NCBI GenBank assembly: GCA_015183035.1
Contig: JACZZP010000012.1
Location: 1,984,001-2,048,000, forward strand
Reading direction: 5' to 3'
Length of the DNA stretch: 64,000 nucleotides
From: Meloidogyne chitwoodi
Taxonomy: Eukaryota; Nematoda; Chromadorea; Rhabditida; Meloidogynidae
Shown: positions 24,301 to 36,752 of the stretch, one piece after another
Position numbering within the stretch: position 1 is the first letter of the stretch
How the letters are laid out: each line of letters opens with the position of its first letter
Notes under the pieces: model-generated
Databases searched by the model: none
What the model was told of the DNA's origin: nothing
The model's input: the letters and a program-made list of their open reading frames with translations, nothing else
Program-made: the position numbers and the translations under genes

Positions 24301-27300
24301 CGAGTTAAAAAAAGAAGAGTCAATTTAAAATAATCCCTCCCCTTCTATATGCCTCCTTTTATAATTTTAAAAATATTTATATGAGACAAACATTCCTTAT
24401 TTTAAATTAACTACATATTTATATGTTTATGTTGCTAGCTTGAAGCAACAATTATTTACAAAAAATAAACAAAACTAAAACTTAAAAAAACACTCTTTAA
24501 AATTAATAATAAATTATAATAACCTTTTTCTTCTATACATTCCAAATGACGAAGAGGATCAATTCGAAGATATCGAACACGTGTAGGAAGTCGTAATGTA
24601 CTTGCTCGTTCAGCAAGTAGAGCAGTTTGTAAAAGTGAATCCAAAAATGTTACCCAATTTCCAGTCCAATAAAGAGTTCCACGTTCACCGCTGTTGCACG
24701 CACGGTAAATTCCTAAAGTTTTTTTTTTAATTTTTTTATAATTTTCAAACCTCTAAAAGCCTGTCCATACTCATAACCTCTAAGTAAAAATTCTTTATAA
24801 GCATCTTCTGTATCCAATTCTGTTCTATCAGCAATTTCAGATGTTTTAATTATTTGCAAATCCTTGTAGTAAAATTCTTGTTTTCTCTCAGGAATGTAAA
24901 TTCGGCCACTAGCGGCTAATTGATCTCCTTCAAGTATTTCAAATTGCCCATGTCCTGGGCTTATTACAACATCCAAACGAATTGGTTTTGATAATATTGT
25001 TGCATTATAGACATTAATATCTTCAAAAATTACTGCAGTTTTTAGGTGATCGAGTCCTTTTAGTTTACACAATGTTCTCCAAGCTAATATCATATAACCA
25101 GTAAATGGATATAAAACACGACCATCAATTACATGATCTTAGAAAGAAAAATTATTCAACTATTCTTCACATAAATTTCCTCCCAAAAAATATATAAAAA
25201 GAAAAGAACTAACCAAGTAAAAATGTCTCTTTTGAATCAGCAGAAAATGGGTCTATTGTATAGGAAGCACTAGCTGGAACAGCTCCACTTCCACCGCTAC
25301 CTGCCAATCTTCCATCAATTACAGGCCAATCCTAAAGAATAAAAATTTTAATAAAAAGGAAAAAGCTTTAAAAAAAACCTGGCTATGGTCCCATTTCCAC
25401 CATGAACTAATCATTGGAGTATCCAAAGGCACAGGCATTGGCACTTGCGGATAAAGTTTTTCAACATGTGGATTTGCTCCAGCCTGATAAATTTTTCCCA
25501 AATTTTGAAGAAATGCTGGTAATTCTTCCTCAGCTTTATTATTCATTAATCCAATATTAACACAAGTTTTTTGAAGTGAACGACGTAAAATAGCTTGCAT
25601 TAATGCATGTGGAGCAATTTCAATAGTTATAGCATTTGGTGGAATTTTTTGTAAAGCTTCATAAAATAATACTGGAGAACAAGCATTGTTTACATGATAA
25701 TCTGCAGAACAATTTAGAGCCAAATCTTCATCCCATTGACTTTCAGGAATTGAAGAACTTATCCACTTTAATGAACGAAGTTTAGGTTCTGGGACAACTA
25801 AACGCATTGCTGTCAACATTTCTTCACGTACTAGCTGCATTACTGGTGAATGAAATGGAATTCCTGAGGAATCTACTTGTTTAGCAAAAATTTCTTCTTT
25901 TTGTAATTGGGCACAAAATTCGGCAATCTTTTAAATTTAAAAAATAAATTTATACAAAAAGAAATTGAATTTTATTTTTCAAGAAAGTCCAATTCCACCG
26001 GTCATTTTTTAATTGAAACACATAACAAATTATCCCAAAAACATAACAAATTTAAAAATAAATAAAAACCTTTTCAGCATCACCAGAAATTGTTACAGAA
26101 TCAGCTCCATTATGGCATGCAGGCACAACACCTTCAGGACAACGTTTTTGTGCCTCTTCCCAACTTAGCCCAACCGCTGCCATTGCCCCATGCATTTTTT
26201 CTCGTTTAGCCATTATTGTAGTTCCTCTATAGTAAGCAAGTCGCATTGTTTGTGCTCTTGTAAGAGCTCCATCTGCATAACCACAACCCATTTCTCCTGT
26301 GGAATGACCCAAAATGCCATCGGGTTGAATATCAATTGCAAAGAGTAAATCGGTTAGTGCAATCTAACAGATAAAAAAAATAAAATATATTTTTAAATAA
26401 ATATACTTGTATTGAAGTAATAGCAAGCATGCAATTTAAGGTATTTTTGTATTGCTCAGGGTCATTATTTTGAAGCATTCCATAAACATCTAGACCAAAA
26501 TCTTTTAGCGTTTCAGAAGATTCTCTTAACGAATTATCAAATAATGGTATTTTCATTAATTCTTTTCCCATTCCAGCCCATTGACTTCCCATTCCAGAAT
26601 AAATAAACCATATTGGACGAGTTTCTGTTATTGCTACTTTTTGGACATTAAATGGATTTTGTTGCCATATTGAAGGTGTTTCTGTTGTTTTATCTTTTTC
26701 TTCTTTTTCTATTTTATCGTCAAGAAGTATCCATCCACGAAATGGGGCATCTTTTGATGGAAGATCAGCCTTAAATTATAAGTAGGTAAATTGTCCAAAA
26801 ACATATTTTTTCAAATTAAATTTAATTCATAATTTATAAAAAAACCTGTGCAGCCATAAATTGATGAAGAAAACAATTTTTGGCATATTCTTCATTTATT
26901 TTTATAAAAATGTTTTCTAATGCTTCTTTTGTTCGTGCAGCGTAAAATAAGATTCGGAGGAATGTTGGTCGTTCAACAGGCATTTCATCACATTTTGTAA
27001 GTTGAGGAGCTTTTAATATTAAATGTGTGTTTGAACCACCAAAACCAAAAGAATTAACGCCAATAAATGATCCAGAAGGGAAAAGTGTTTGTTCTGTAAC
27101 AACTTTTAATGAACCATCTTTTAATCCTTCAATGTATTCATTGGGCTCGTTGAAATGTAAATTTGGTGGAATAACACCTCTATGGATGGCAAGAATTATC
27201 TTTAATAAATGAAAATGTTTTTCAAAAAAATTCTTATTAGACAAATTTTTTAAACCTTGGCCAGAGAGCAAAGACCAGAAGCTGGCTCAGCGTGACCCAT

Positions 27301-30300
27301 GTTTGATTTGACCGAACCGATTAACAATGGGGAATTTCTAAAAAATATTGGAATATTTAAAAGTGTTTTAACCTAACAAAAAGAAACTGAATTAATTTTT
27401 AAACTATAAACCTGTTCTGACAAAATGTTTGTGTAATAGCATAAGCCTCTTGTGGATCTCCAACTTTTGTCCCAGTTCCGTGAGTTTCGACATAAGCAAC
27501 TGTGGAAGGATCCAATTCCGCTTCACGATAAACTTCTTCTAATAAAACTGCTTGTCTGTCTCCTCCAGGGAAAGTAATTCCCTGTTCTTTATAACCATCA
27601 GTATTGCTTTTAGCGTGTACAACACTAGCATAAATTCTTTTTGCAACAGAACGACGTTGAATTAAAATTGCCGCAATTCCTTCAGTTCGACAATAACCAT
27701 CTCCAGATTGATCAAATGAACGACAAGAACCTTATGTTTTTTTAAATAATTTTAAAAATAAAAAATAATTTCTTTTACCTGCTGGACTTAACATTCCCAA
27801 TTTGAGAAATTGTAATGCTGCTGTAGGTGTTAATGTTAAATGAGCACCTAAAAAAATAGAAAAATTAAAGTAGTTGTTAACAATGTTTGGAAAAATTTAA
27901 AAAAGTTTCCAAGTCTTGAAGCAACTCTCTTAGTTAAAATGAGAGAACTTTTGAGAAACTTAAAATAAAATATTTTAGATAAAGAAAGGTCAAAATTAAG
28001 TTATAAATTAACGAAAAGTCGAAAAAGAAGCCTAACAAGATAAACAAATTTAAAAAATCAAAAACAATTTGAATTTACAGAACGCCAAAAGTTAATTATT
28101 AATGCCAAATTTAGCAAAACTTTAAAAAAATTTTTCTTCTTTAATAACCTGCTACAATCGCTGCATCGCACTGTTCTTGTCTAATCGCATCAATAGCTAA
28201 TTGCATAGCTAAAAGTGAAGAAGAACAAGCAGTATCAACAGAAAAAGAAGGTCCACGAAGGTCAAAAGCGAATGATAAACGATTTGAAAACATTGAACGG
28301 ACACATCCAGTTAAAGTATATCCTGTTACTATTTCTGAATCTTGTGTTAAAGCACCTCCAGTTTCGGAAGCAGAACATCCAACGAATACTCCAGTACGCG
28401 AACCACGAAGTTCAATAGGATTAACGCCTATAAATTTATTTTTTTTTAATTTTAAAAAATTCTTAAAAAATTCATTTTTTAGCTTTTTTTAATCAAAAAA
28501 ATATATTTTATTTTACCAGCATCAAGCATTGCTTCAAATGCAACTTCCAGTAATATCCTCACTTGTGGGTCCATATAATTTGCTTGTTTTGGTGTTACGC
28601 TAAAAAATTGAGCATCAAATTTATTTAATTCTTTAAGTTTTCCATGTCGAGGAGGCAGTCCATAAAGGCCTGAAAAAATTATTATTATTTAATTTTTTTT
28701 AATTTACCTGGTGGCCATCTGAGGTCATCTTCTGTTATTAAATCTTCACCAGCCAAAAGTAAATCTCCAAATTGCTAAAAAATAAACAAAATTAGTTATT
28801 TCAATAAATTTTAATTATTTTAAAAAATTAAAAAAATTTTTTTTTAAAAAACCTCCATATTATCGCTTCTAGGAAAACGTCCACTAACACCACTAATAAC
28901 AATTTCTTCTTGATCACGCCAAAAAGGGCGTTGAGAATTGCCGGTATCAGAAGCTGAACCTGCGCTTTCATCTGTTCCACTTGGCATTATTAAATCGTTT
29001 GACTATATTTTTATATAAAAAAAAATTAAATTTTTAAATAACAAAAAAATTAAATTTTGAGTCAATTTCCCTCTATCTCACTTAAAAATAAATAAACAAC
29101 AATAAATAAATAATATTAAATTAAATTAATTAAATATGATAAGGAAGTTTGTCAAATAAAATTAAAAAATAAATTTGAAAAATGACAATTTTTATGGGTA
29201 TAATTACCTAAAATATTTTTACGTCATTTAAAAAAAATTATATTAAAAAAAGTTAAAATTTGTCAAGTTTTGCTGCGTAAAAATAAATTAAAAAAATAAA
29301 GACTTTACTGCTACAACAATTTAAGGAAAAAATAGGAAAATGTCTTATATTTATTACACTATTTTTATATTAAATTCAGAATTTTTAAAAAATACAAAAA
29401 GCATACGAAATACATAAATAGAAAATAAAATCAGAATTAAATAAAAGAAACACAAAATTCAGTAAAACAATGAAAAAAAGACAAATAAAAATCATAAAAC
29501 ACTAAAAATCAGAATTCATTAAATATCAAAAATACAAATCAGAATTAAAATTAAACTTTCCCCTTATAAAACTTAAAAATACAAATCAGAATAAATAAAT
29601 AAACTTTTTCCTTATAAACTTTAAAAATACAAATCAGAATAAATAAATAAACTTTCCTTATAAACTTTAAAAATACAAATCAGAATTAAACTTAAATAAA
29701 ATACACCCCCTCATTTATTTAAAATTGTTAAAAATTAAATCTTTGTTCTCTTTTTTAAGTCTTTAAAAATGATTAATTTTTTTATGTTCACAATTTTAAA
29801 GAAAAATTGTAAATTTTGTAGAAAATTAACAGAATGTCATTTTCCTTTTTTAAAAAGGGAAAACTTTGATTTTATCACCTTGTTTAATTTTGTAAAATAA
29901 AAATAGATTTTATTTCTCGCTTTGAAATTAATTTATTTTTTAATCTAAATAAATGATCAGCAAAATTTTTAGAAAAAAAAAGAAAATGTTTATTTTGGTT
30001 GTCAACTATTTTTGGAAAAATCGAGAATTAAAAAATTGAAGAAGAATCGAGATTATAAATTCTCGATACTTTAAAAAAAATCTAAAAATTAAGAAAAATT
30101 AGTTATAAATTATTTTTTTTTTCTAAATTATTTTTCTTAAAAATATTATTCAAATTAATTTATAATTTGCAAATTAGAAAGTGTTTCTATTTTATTAAAA
30201 AAAAATATAAAAAAATATTGTGTGCGTAAGAACACAAAAAAGCTTATTAATGCTCGTTTATAACGAAGATTTTATTTTCTAGGTTTTTTTTAATTTAATG

Positions 30301-31349
30301 CTTGTATTACGTAGAAAGAATTTGAATAATAAATGAAGAAAAATGATTGAGTGTTTTTAAATAAATTAAAATAAAATCAGAGCAAATTAAAAACAAAAAC
30401 ACAAAACTTGGAAACACAACAATCAGAATTAAAACTTGAAAAACATAAAAATAACAAATACAAAGTCAGAAACAAAAAAACACATAAATCAGAACTATTA
30501 ACAAAAATACAAAATCTATACAACAATTAATAGATTAAACAAATATCAGAAAATAAAAATACAAAAATCAGAAATAGAACAATATTTCTTCTTCACTTTA
30601 AATTATCAGGATAAAAAATACAAAAATCAAAAATACAAAATCAAAAAATACAAAAATCTAAAAAATACAAAAATCAAAAAAATACAAAAATCAAAAAATA
30701 CAAATCAGAAAATTATTTTGTATTTTAGTATTTTTCTCAATTATTCTAAAAGTAGTATTTTTATTTTTAATAGTGTAATAAATAATATATATAAATGTTG
30801 CAGACATAAATTGACTAAAAATACAAGGTCAAATTATTATTATTTATTTTGACAAATGGATATATATATATAATATAAATTCCTATATATTAAAATCTCC
30901 CCAAAGAATGTGGCAAAACAATTAATTATTTATTAAAAGAATGTGCGCGGGTAAAAGAATGCGCCTAACTAGATAAAGAACATAAAAATCTCGGCAGAGG
31001 AGTGATTTTGGGGAAAAAAAAGAAGTGATTTTTTAATTAAATAAAAATAAATTATTTTTTAAAAAATCAAAAAAATAAATAAAAATAAAGAGCTCACTCC
31101 TCCAGATGCCACAGAAGACATATGTTCCCAACTATCACTTGCACTACTAAATTCTTCACCAACAACAACAACATTACTATTATTATTTTCATTTTCTACT
31201 ACTGTTGCTAATAATGCTGAATTATTAATTAATGTTATTTTAGATAAAGTTTGTTGTTGTTGTTGTTGTTGCGCGGAGGAGGAAGAAGAAAAAGTTTTTT
31301 TCTTCTTTTCAACATTGTTAGTAGTAGATAAATTATTTAGATTATTCAT
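18331..31349 (-). CDS. fasn-1: Type I animal fatty acid synthase (KS-MAT-DH-ME-ER-KR-ACP-TE)
   Basis: This is a cytosolic multienzyme making palmitate from acetyl- and malonyl-CoA, spread over many exons. The ketosynthase has [22 protein letters not shown] and KSNMGH (catalytic Cys and two His). The acyltransferase has [14 protein letters not shown]. The dehydratase has [14 protein letters not shown]. An inactive-methyltransferase region lies at about 22600-23700. The enoyl reductase has [15 protein letters not shown]. The ketoreductase has [14 protein letters not shown]. The acyl carrier protein has GLDSLMGVE (phosphopantetheine Ser). The thioesterase has [10 protein letters not shown] and ends with [10 protein letters not shown] and an Arg/Glu-rich tail at 18331. 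All key catalytic residues checked are present. The ketosynthase exon (start codon at 28987) continues in frame, phase 0, across a roughly 2.1-kb intron to an exon at 31098-31349. That exon encodes an Asn/Ser/Gln-rich leader with seven consecutive Gln. The start could therefore be 31349 or 28987. Confidence 0.93.
19943..20018 (-). repeat. tRNA-like sequence in FASN intron
   Basis: On the minus strand an A-box-like ATGGTTAAGTGGTAGTG is followed at tRNA distance by AAGTTCGAAACCC (B-box-like). It lies in the intron between the ketoreductase and acyl-carrier exons. The arms pair poorly, so it is read as a tRNA-derived insertion. Confidence 0.55.
29009..31097 (-). repeat. Long first FASN intron with TCAGAAT-type minisatellites
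   Basis: This 2.1-kb intron (donor GTGAGC at 31097, acceptor TATAG before 29002) holds two repeat tracts. At about 29380-29700, units of AAAATACAAATCAGAAT with an ACTTTCCTTATAA spacer recur four or more times. At about 30360-30720, shorter and noisier AAAATACAAAAATCAGAA units recur. No coding sequence or hairpin was recognised. A similar tract lies just upstream of the gene (31660-31870). Confidence 0.6.
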
Positions 31350-32250
31350 TTTTATATTTATATATATATGTTGTTAATATATTTTTTAAAAAAGGCGGAG
31401 AAAAATAAAAAGATATTTATTATTTTTTTGCTTTTCTTCTTTAAAAAAAAAATTAATTTAAATCCAAAGTCTATTAAAAAAATTAATTTTTTTTATCAAT
31501 TTTAGGCGATCTCCGAAGAGTTGACAATTAATAAAAAAATAATGTGTCGGGAATAAGTTTTTTTTTGAGAAAAACAAGTAGAGGAATAAGTTGTAATAAA
31601 GTAGTACTTTCACTGTTCAACAAGAAGCTTTTTTAACTGAAAAAATAAATACATTATCTTACAAAAAAATCAGAATAAAACAAAAACGTTAAAAACACAA
31701 AACTTGGAAATATAAAACTTGAAAGTACAAAATCAGAATTACAACTTGAAAATAAAAAATCAGAATTACAACTTGAAATCAAAAATCCTAAATAAAAAAT
31801 ACAAAAATCAAACAATAAAACATTATAAATACAAAAATACAGAAATCTTCAATAATCAACAGTCAGAACTTAGTCATAATAGGCTTAAAAGTGTTTTTTT
31901 TTAATAATTAAAAAAAATTTCTCACATTTTTCTTGTCTTCTATAAACGTTGTAGTATTTATTAAATTTTCTTCTTTTTATTTTTTTATTTCATTTTCAAT
32001 CTTTAAACTTGAAAGGAAACATTTATTGAAGATATAATTAATTTAATAAACAATTTCACTGTAAATTAAAAATATTTTTTTTAGATTAAAAATAGTTTTG
32101 TAAATATTAAAAAAAGAAAATTTTTTTAATAAATAAGAATTAAAAATAAATAAAAAAATTATTTTATAAACAAATTTGTGGAGAATGACCATTTAAGTCT
32201 CAGAATCATATCTCAGTAAGAAATGTATTTATAAATAAGTTTTTGATAAG

Positions 32251-32443
32251 ATTCGATAGAGAATTAAATTTTATATAAAATTTATAAAAATCAAAATTTT
32301 AAATTAAAAAATACAAAAATTATGGCAAAAAACAAACAAAAATGTGCCCTTTTTAACAGTTTTTTGGCCATAACAATTTTTATTTGAAAGGTAAATATTT
32401 AATTTTAATTTTATTTTGTAGCCAATTTTGTGCTCTATCGAAT
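32251..32443. repeat. Imperfect inverted repeat
   Basis: ATTCGATAGAG at the left faces CTCTATCGAAT at the right. Nested inside, TTATGGCAAAAAAC faces GTTTTTTGGCCATAA. The arms are otherwise diverged, consistent with an old foldback element. Confidence 0.5.
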
Positions 32444-33029
32444 GATATAAAATTTTTAATTAAAAGATTAATTTATTTAAATGTTTCGAGTCAAAAACTA
32501 AACTTAGGTTTTTATTTAAAAATTGTCTCCCAATAATTTATAAAATTTTTTAAAAATTTTATAAATTTTTTTTATTATTTTTGGCTCATTTTTAAATTTA
32601 TTTTCACACTGATATATTGATAAAAATTATCGGAAACGTAAAAAAAATAAATTTTTTCATATTAACCCTTATAAATTTACCCAACTTTACCCAACTTTTT
32701 CTCTCTTTTTCTCCCCTTAAATTCTTCCGATTTTTGTTTAAAGCGAAAAAATAAAATTAAAAAAGCATTAAATAATTGTTGCGCCGCTGGCAGTAAAAAA
32801 AGAAGAGAAAATTAAATTCTTACCACACAGGCTCTAATAAGGCCATAATTTTTTTTTTAATTTTAAAATAATTGAAAGGAATTTAATTAAATATTTTTTA
32901 TTTTTTTAAGACTCTAATTGTCCTTGCAGAATTTAAATTTTAAATTTCCTGAGTTTAACTAATTTGGATTACTTAAAATATATAATCTTCTCACAAAATG
33001 CAAGCTAAACAAAGCTTTTTACCTAAATG

Positions 33030-33165
33030 GACATTAGAGTCTGAAATTAAATTCTTTTATTTTAATAGACCTTAGAGTCTGAAATTTAAAAATTTTAATT
33101 TTAGGGAAATTGGAGTCTGAAATAAAAAATTTTTTTCAAGTGGACATTAGAGTCTGAAATTTTTA
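33030..33165 (+). repeat. Four tandem-spaced TTAGAGTCTG repeats
   Basis: Four copies of (A/T)GGACATTAGAGTCTGAAA or close variants occur at roughly 25-55 bp spacing. The core equals the terminal motif of the inverted-repeat element at 5130-5258. Confidence 0.6.
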
Positions 33166-34478
33166 GTTAATGAATAGAGAGAAAATAATATTTTTAATTA
33201 TTTAAATACTCTAAATCCTTAAAATTTAACCTAATTTTAATTAATTACGTAAATAAAAATAAGAAACAAAAATAAAAAAAAGAAAGAATTCTTCCGTCTC
33301 TATAACACAATTTTAACAACAAGAAAAGGAGAAAATAAATAAAATATAAAAATATTCTCGCGCAAAAAAAAAAATAATTTAAGAAGAAGAACAAAAAGCG
33401 AAGGACGGGGAGGAAAATAAATAATTTTTATATTTATTTATTTTTACTATACATTTTAAAATAAATATATTTTTATTGCGCACAAATGTGTGAAAAAAAT
33501 AAAATTTGGAAAAGATACACTATGCAATATATTTATTTTTTATATTTATTTATTTTCAAGTAGTAATTTTTGAGAGATGACACGGCGGTTATTGATCGAC
33601 TAAATATAAATAAAATATTAAAAATTAAATGTTAGAGGGAATAAATTAAATAAAATTAAATTTTAATTAATTAATGTTGCCTTGACCTTAATATATTTAA
33701 ATTTTTATTTTTTTAATTTAAATGTTGCGCGCTAGTTGTCAGGCAACTTAACAAATAAATAATTTTAATTAAACAACAGTCTATCCAATATTTTTTTTTT
33801 TTTAAATGTTCTGTCTATTAAAGAGACAAAAAGTTATGATTTTTCAGATTTTCTCTGGTGCCGTTCTATTAGAATAATGAATGCCTTACTATTAGAGAGT
33901 GCCTTACTATTAGAATAAAAATTAAAAAAATAAATTTCAAAGACTAAAAATATAAATTATAAATATTTTAATATCTTTTTTAAAATAAAAAAATATTTTT
34001 TTTTTTAATTAAGTGGTCGTTAGAGTATTTAATGTGCAAAAATCTCTGACGTAGGAATATCCCCTCTCTTGCTTGACCTTATTTTTTTAATATTTATTTA
34101 AATAAAATGATCGATTCTTTTTATTATTTCTCGAAAATCACGCGCATAAGCTAACCAAAAAAAAATATTTTTTTTTGGCGGAAGAATTGTTTGTGTCTAT
34201 AAAATAGAGAATTGGGTCATTTTAAATAAATTTAAAGCAAAAATATAAATAATATAACCAATGGCGCGAATCAATGTGAGGAGATTTAAAAGCAGAAAAA
34301 TAATTTTACAAAAAAAAATTTTAAACATAAAGATTAAAAAAATTTTTTAATAATATATGAGACTCAAATGTCACCCAAAACAAGCATTTTTAAAAAAGTT
34401 TAATTTAACTGACCAAAACAAGTTGTTAAAAAGTTTAATTAAGTAAAGAAAAAAATAAAACTTGTTGACTATAATTTT

Positions 34479-34556
34479 AGTCAGGTTGGTAAAGCTGGCG
34501 ACTATATAACTGTATATTTAAAAGTGGATAAAGGTTCGATCTCTATTGTGGTCAGA
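34479..34556 (+). repeat. tRNA-like sequence, intergenic
   Basis: AGTCAGGTTGGTAAAGCTGG (A-box-like) and AAGGTTCGATCTC (B-box-like) are at tRNA spacing and end in GTGGTCA. No sound cloverleaf is visible. It is likely a degenerate tRNA or tRNA-derived SINE. Confidence 0.5.
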
Positions 34557-35487
34557 TATTTAATAAATTGAGCAGAGAAATAAATAAATGATAAATAAAT
34601 ATTTCTAAATATTTATCAAAAATTGTTTTCTTTGTTTTGTCAAATATTTTAAAGGGAAAATAAATTCTTCTTTCTCTCTTATTTATTAAAATCTGGTTAT
34701 TTATTTAAAGAATTCACAGAACAACTTTATTTAATTTTAATAAATATATAATCTCTCTATTTATATAAATAAAGAGATAAATGACCTAGAAAAAATTAAA
34801 TAAAATATTATTAAAATATTTTGGGGAGAGAAAATATTTAGAAATAAATTAAAGAGAAGGAGAGAAATAAATATAAATTTAATTTATTTAAAAATATTAT
34901 TATTAAAAATTATTTAAATTTATATATCTTCTTTCCCTCCTTAAAATTTATTTTATAATTCGTTATTTGCTTAATGTCCTTCATTTTTGATTTTTTAAAT
35001 TTTTTATTTTCAATGATACATTTTAATTAAAATTTTAAAAAATAGAAATCAAAGGTTAAATATTAAAAAAAATTTAAATTTATTTTTAAAATTATTTATT
35101 TATCCAATTAAAGTCATTAATACATTAAAAATTAAATTAAATATAAAAAAATAAATTTTACTGATTTAGAATATAGATAAATTACAAAAATAATTATAAT
35201 TAAAGCAATTTATTAAAAAAAAAAAGAAAAATACTGGAATAAAAAAAAACTTGTTTTTATTTTTAGGATTGAAAATGCCGATAATAATCTACAAATAATA
35301 TAAAAATATTAAAAAATAAAATTTAAATCTGACCAAAAATAAAGACAAATTTTAAAAAATATTATATATATATTTATGAAGTAATTAAAAAATAAAATAA
35401 AAATTATTTATATTTAATCAAAAATTGATAATTCATATAAATAACTTTAATTTTTTAAGAAAAATTGAGTACACCATGATTTACCGC

Positions 35488-35650
35488 AAGGCCAGTTTAC
35501 CGCAGGGCTATAACTTTGTTTATAATTATCATATAATAAAGATCTTAATGTCATTCGACTCAGCTCATCGAGCTGAGTCGAACCATGCTTGGGTCGAAAA
35601 TTTTTGGTAAATATAAAATAAGTTATAGCCCTGCGATAAACTGGCCTGCT
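35488..35650. mobile_element. Hairpin MITE upstream of F-box gene
   Basis: The left arm GGCCAGTTTACCGCAGGGCT continues into ATAACTT and is matched by a near-identical inverted right arm (AGTTATAGCCCTGCGATAAA then CTGGCC). Between them lies a second perfect hairpin (CGACTCAGCT / AGCTGAGTCG). It is about 163 bp long, non-coding, and ends some 225 bp before the F-box start codon. Confidence 0.75.
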
Positions 35651-36752
35651 CCCTTGTAAGCTGAGATTAAATTTTAAAATTTTAATTAAAACAATTAATT
35701 AAATAGTATAAAAAGAAACATTTTTCTAGAATTATTTTATCATCCTTCTCGCATTATCTGGTTTGTTTTTAATTTTTATAAGTAATATAGCAATTTAAGT
35801 GTCCCTTGTTTTTTATTTAAATTAATTAATTCTTTTTTAAATAATTATTAAAAAAAAAACAAAATATTTAGAAAAATGAAAAGTCTTCCTTTTGATGTTT
35901 ATTTGGATATCCTCAAATGTTTTAACTACAATCAACTCAATTCTATGCAACAATCAAATATCTATTTTTATGTTCTTATTGATAAATATAAAGAAGAATT
36001 AGCAGTGAGAGAATTTTATTCGATGCATGTAGTTAGTTGGAGATTATGTAAGAATTGTTAAGATTTTGAATTTTTTGAATTTAATTTTTTAGATGATGCT
36101 AAAGAGCCTGAGCGTAACTCTGAGACAGATGATTTCCAACTAACTGAAGCACTCAAAAATAAGGTAATTTTGGAGAAAGTTTATTACTTAATTTAAATTT
36201 TATATAAATTTTTTTTGGTTATAAGAATTTAAATTTATTTATTTATTTTTACTTTTTTTTCAGTGGGAAGATTCAATAAAAAATCATATTCCTTTGTATA
36301 AGAACACCGCATTCGTATATAAAGCACCTTTTGATATTTTGGATAATAACTATAAAAATAATAATGTTGCCAATTTGTTTCTTCTATCGAAAGATTCAGG
36401 TTTTTAACAAATGATTTTTGCAATTTATATAAATTTTTTTTAAGATAAAGTACCAAATCTTCGTTTGCCGTTAGTACGATGTCCTCAAAATATTGACCAA
36501 ATGCTTAATTTTCGTTATTGGTTTAAACGACTCTCAGCCTGCTTTTTCGAAAATATTGTAGTTGAACAGGGTGTACTCAATTTTTATATGCTTAATTTAC
36601 TTTTTGATGGAATGCCAAAACAACTTTTATTTAATGCCAAAACATTTTTTATGTATAGTGCTCCCTTTTTTATGCATTTTTTTGATGGATATACTTTTAT
36701 GAACAATTATGTGATTTCTGAAGGAGTATATTTGAATGTCAGTGATTATAAT

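Larger units (their letters stand above)
31350..35875. other. Large intergenic repeat-rich region
   Basis: About 4.5 kb of very AT-rich DNA lie between the divergent fatty acid synthase and F-box genes. It holds a TCAGAATT repeat tract (31660-31870), a loose hairpin (32251-32443), four TTAGAGTCTG repeats (33030-33165), a tRNA-like sequence (34479-34556) and a clear hairpin element (35488-35650). No open frame looks coding. Confidence 0.6.

Noticed and set aside
18331..28987. Possibility of a polyketide synthase or a horizontally acquired megasynthase
   Set aside because: The KS-MAT-DH-ME-ER-KR-ACP-TE order, active-site motifs and many small introns match an animal fatty acid synthase; nothing suggests transfer.
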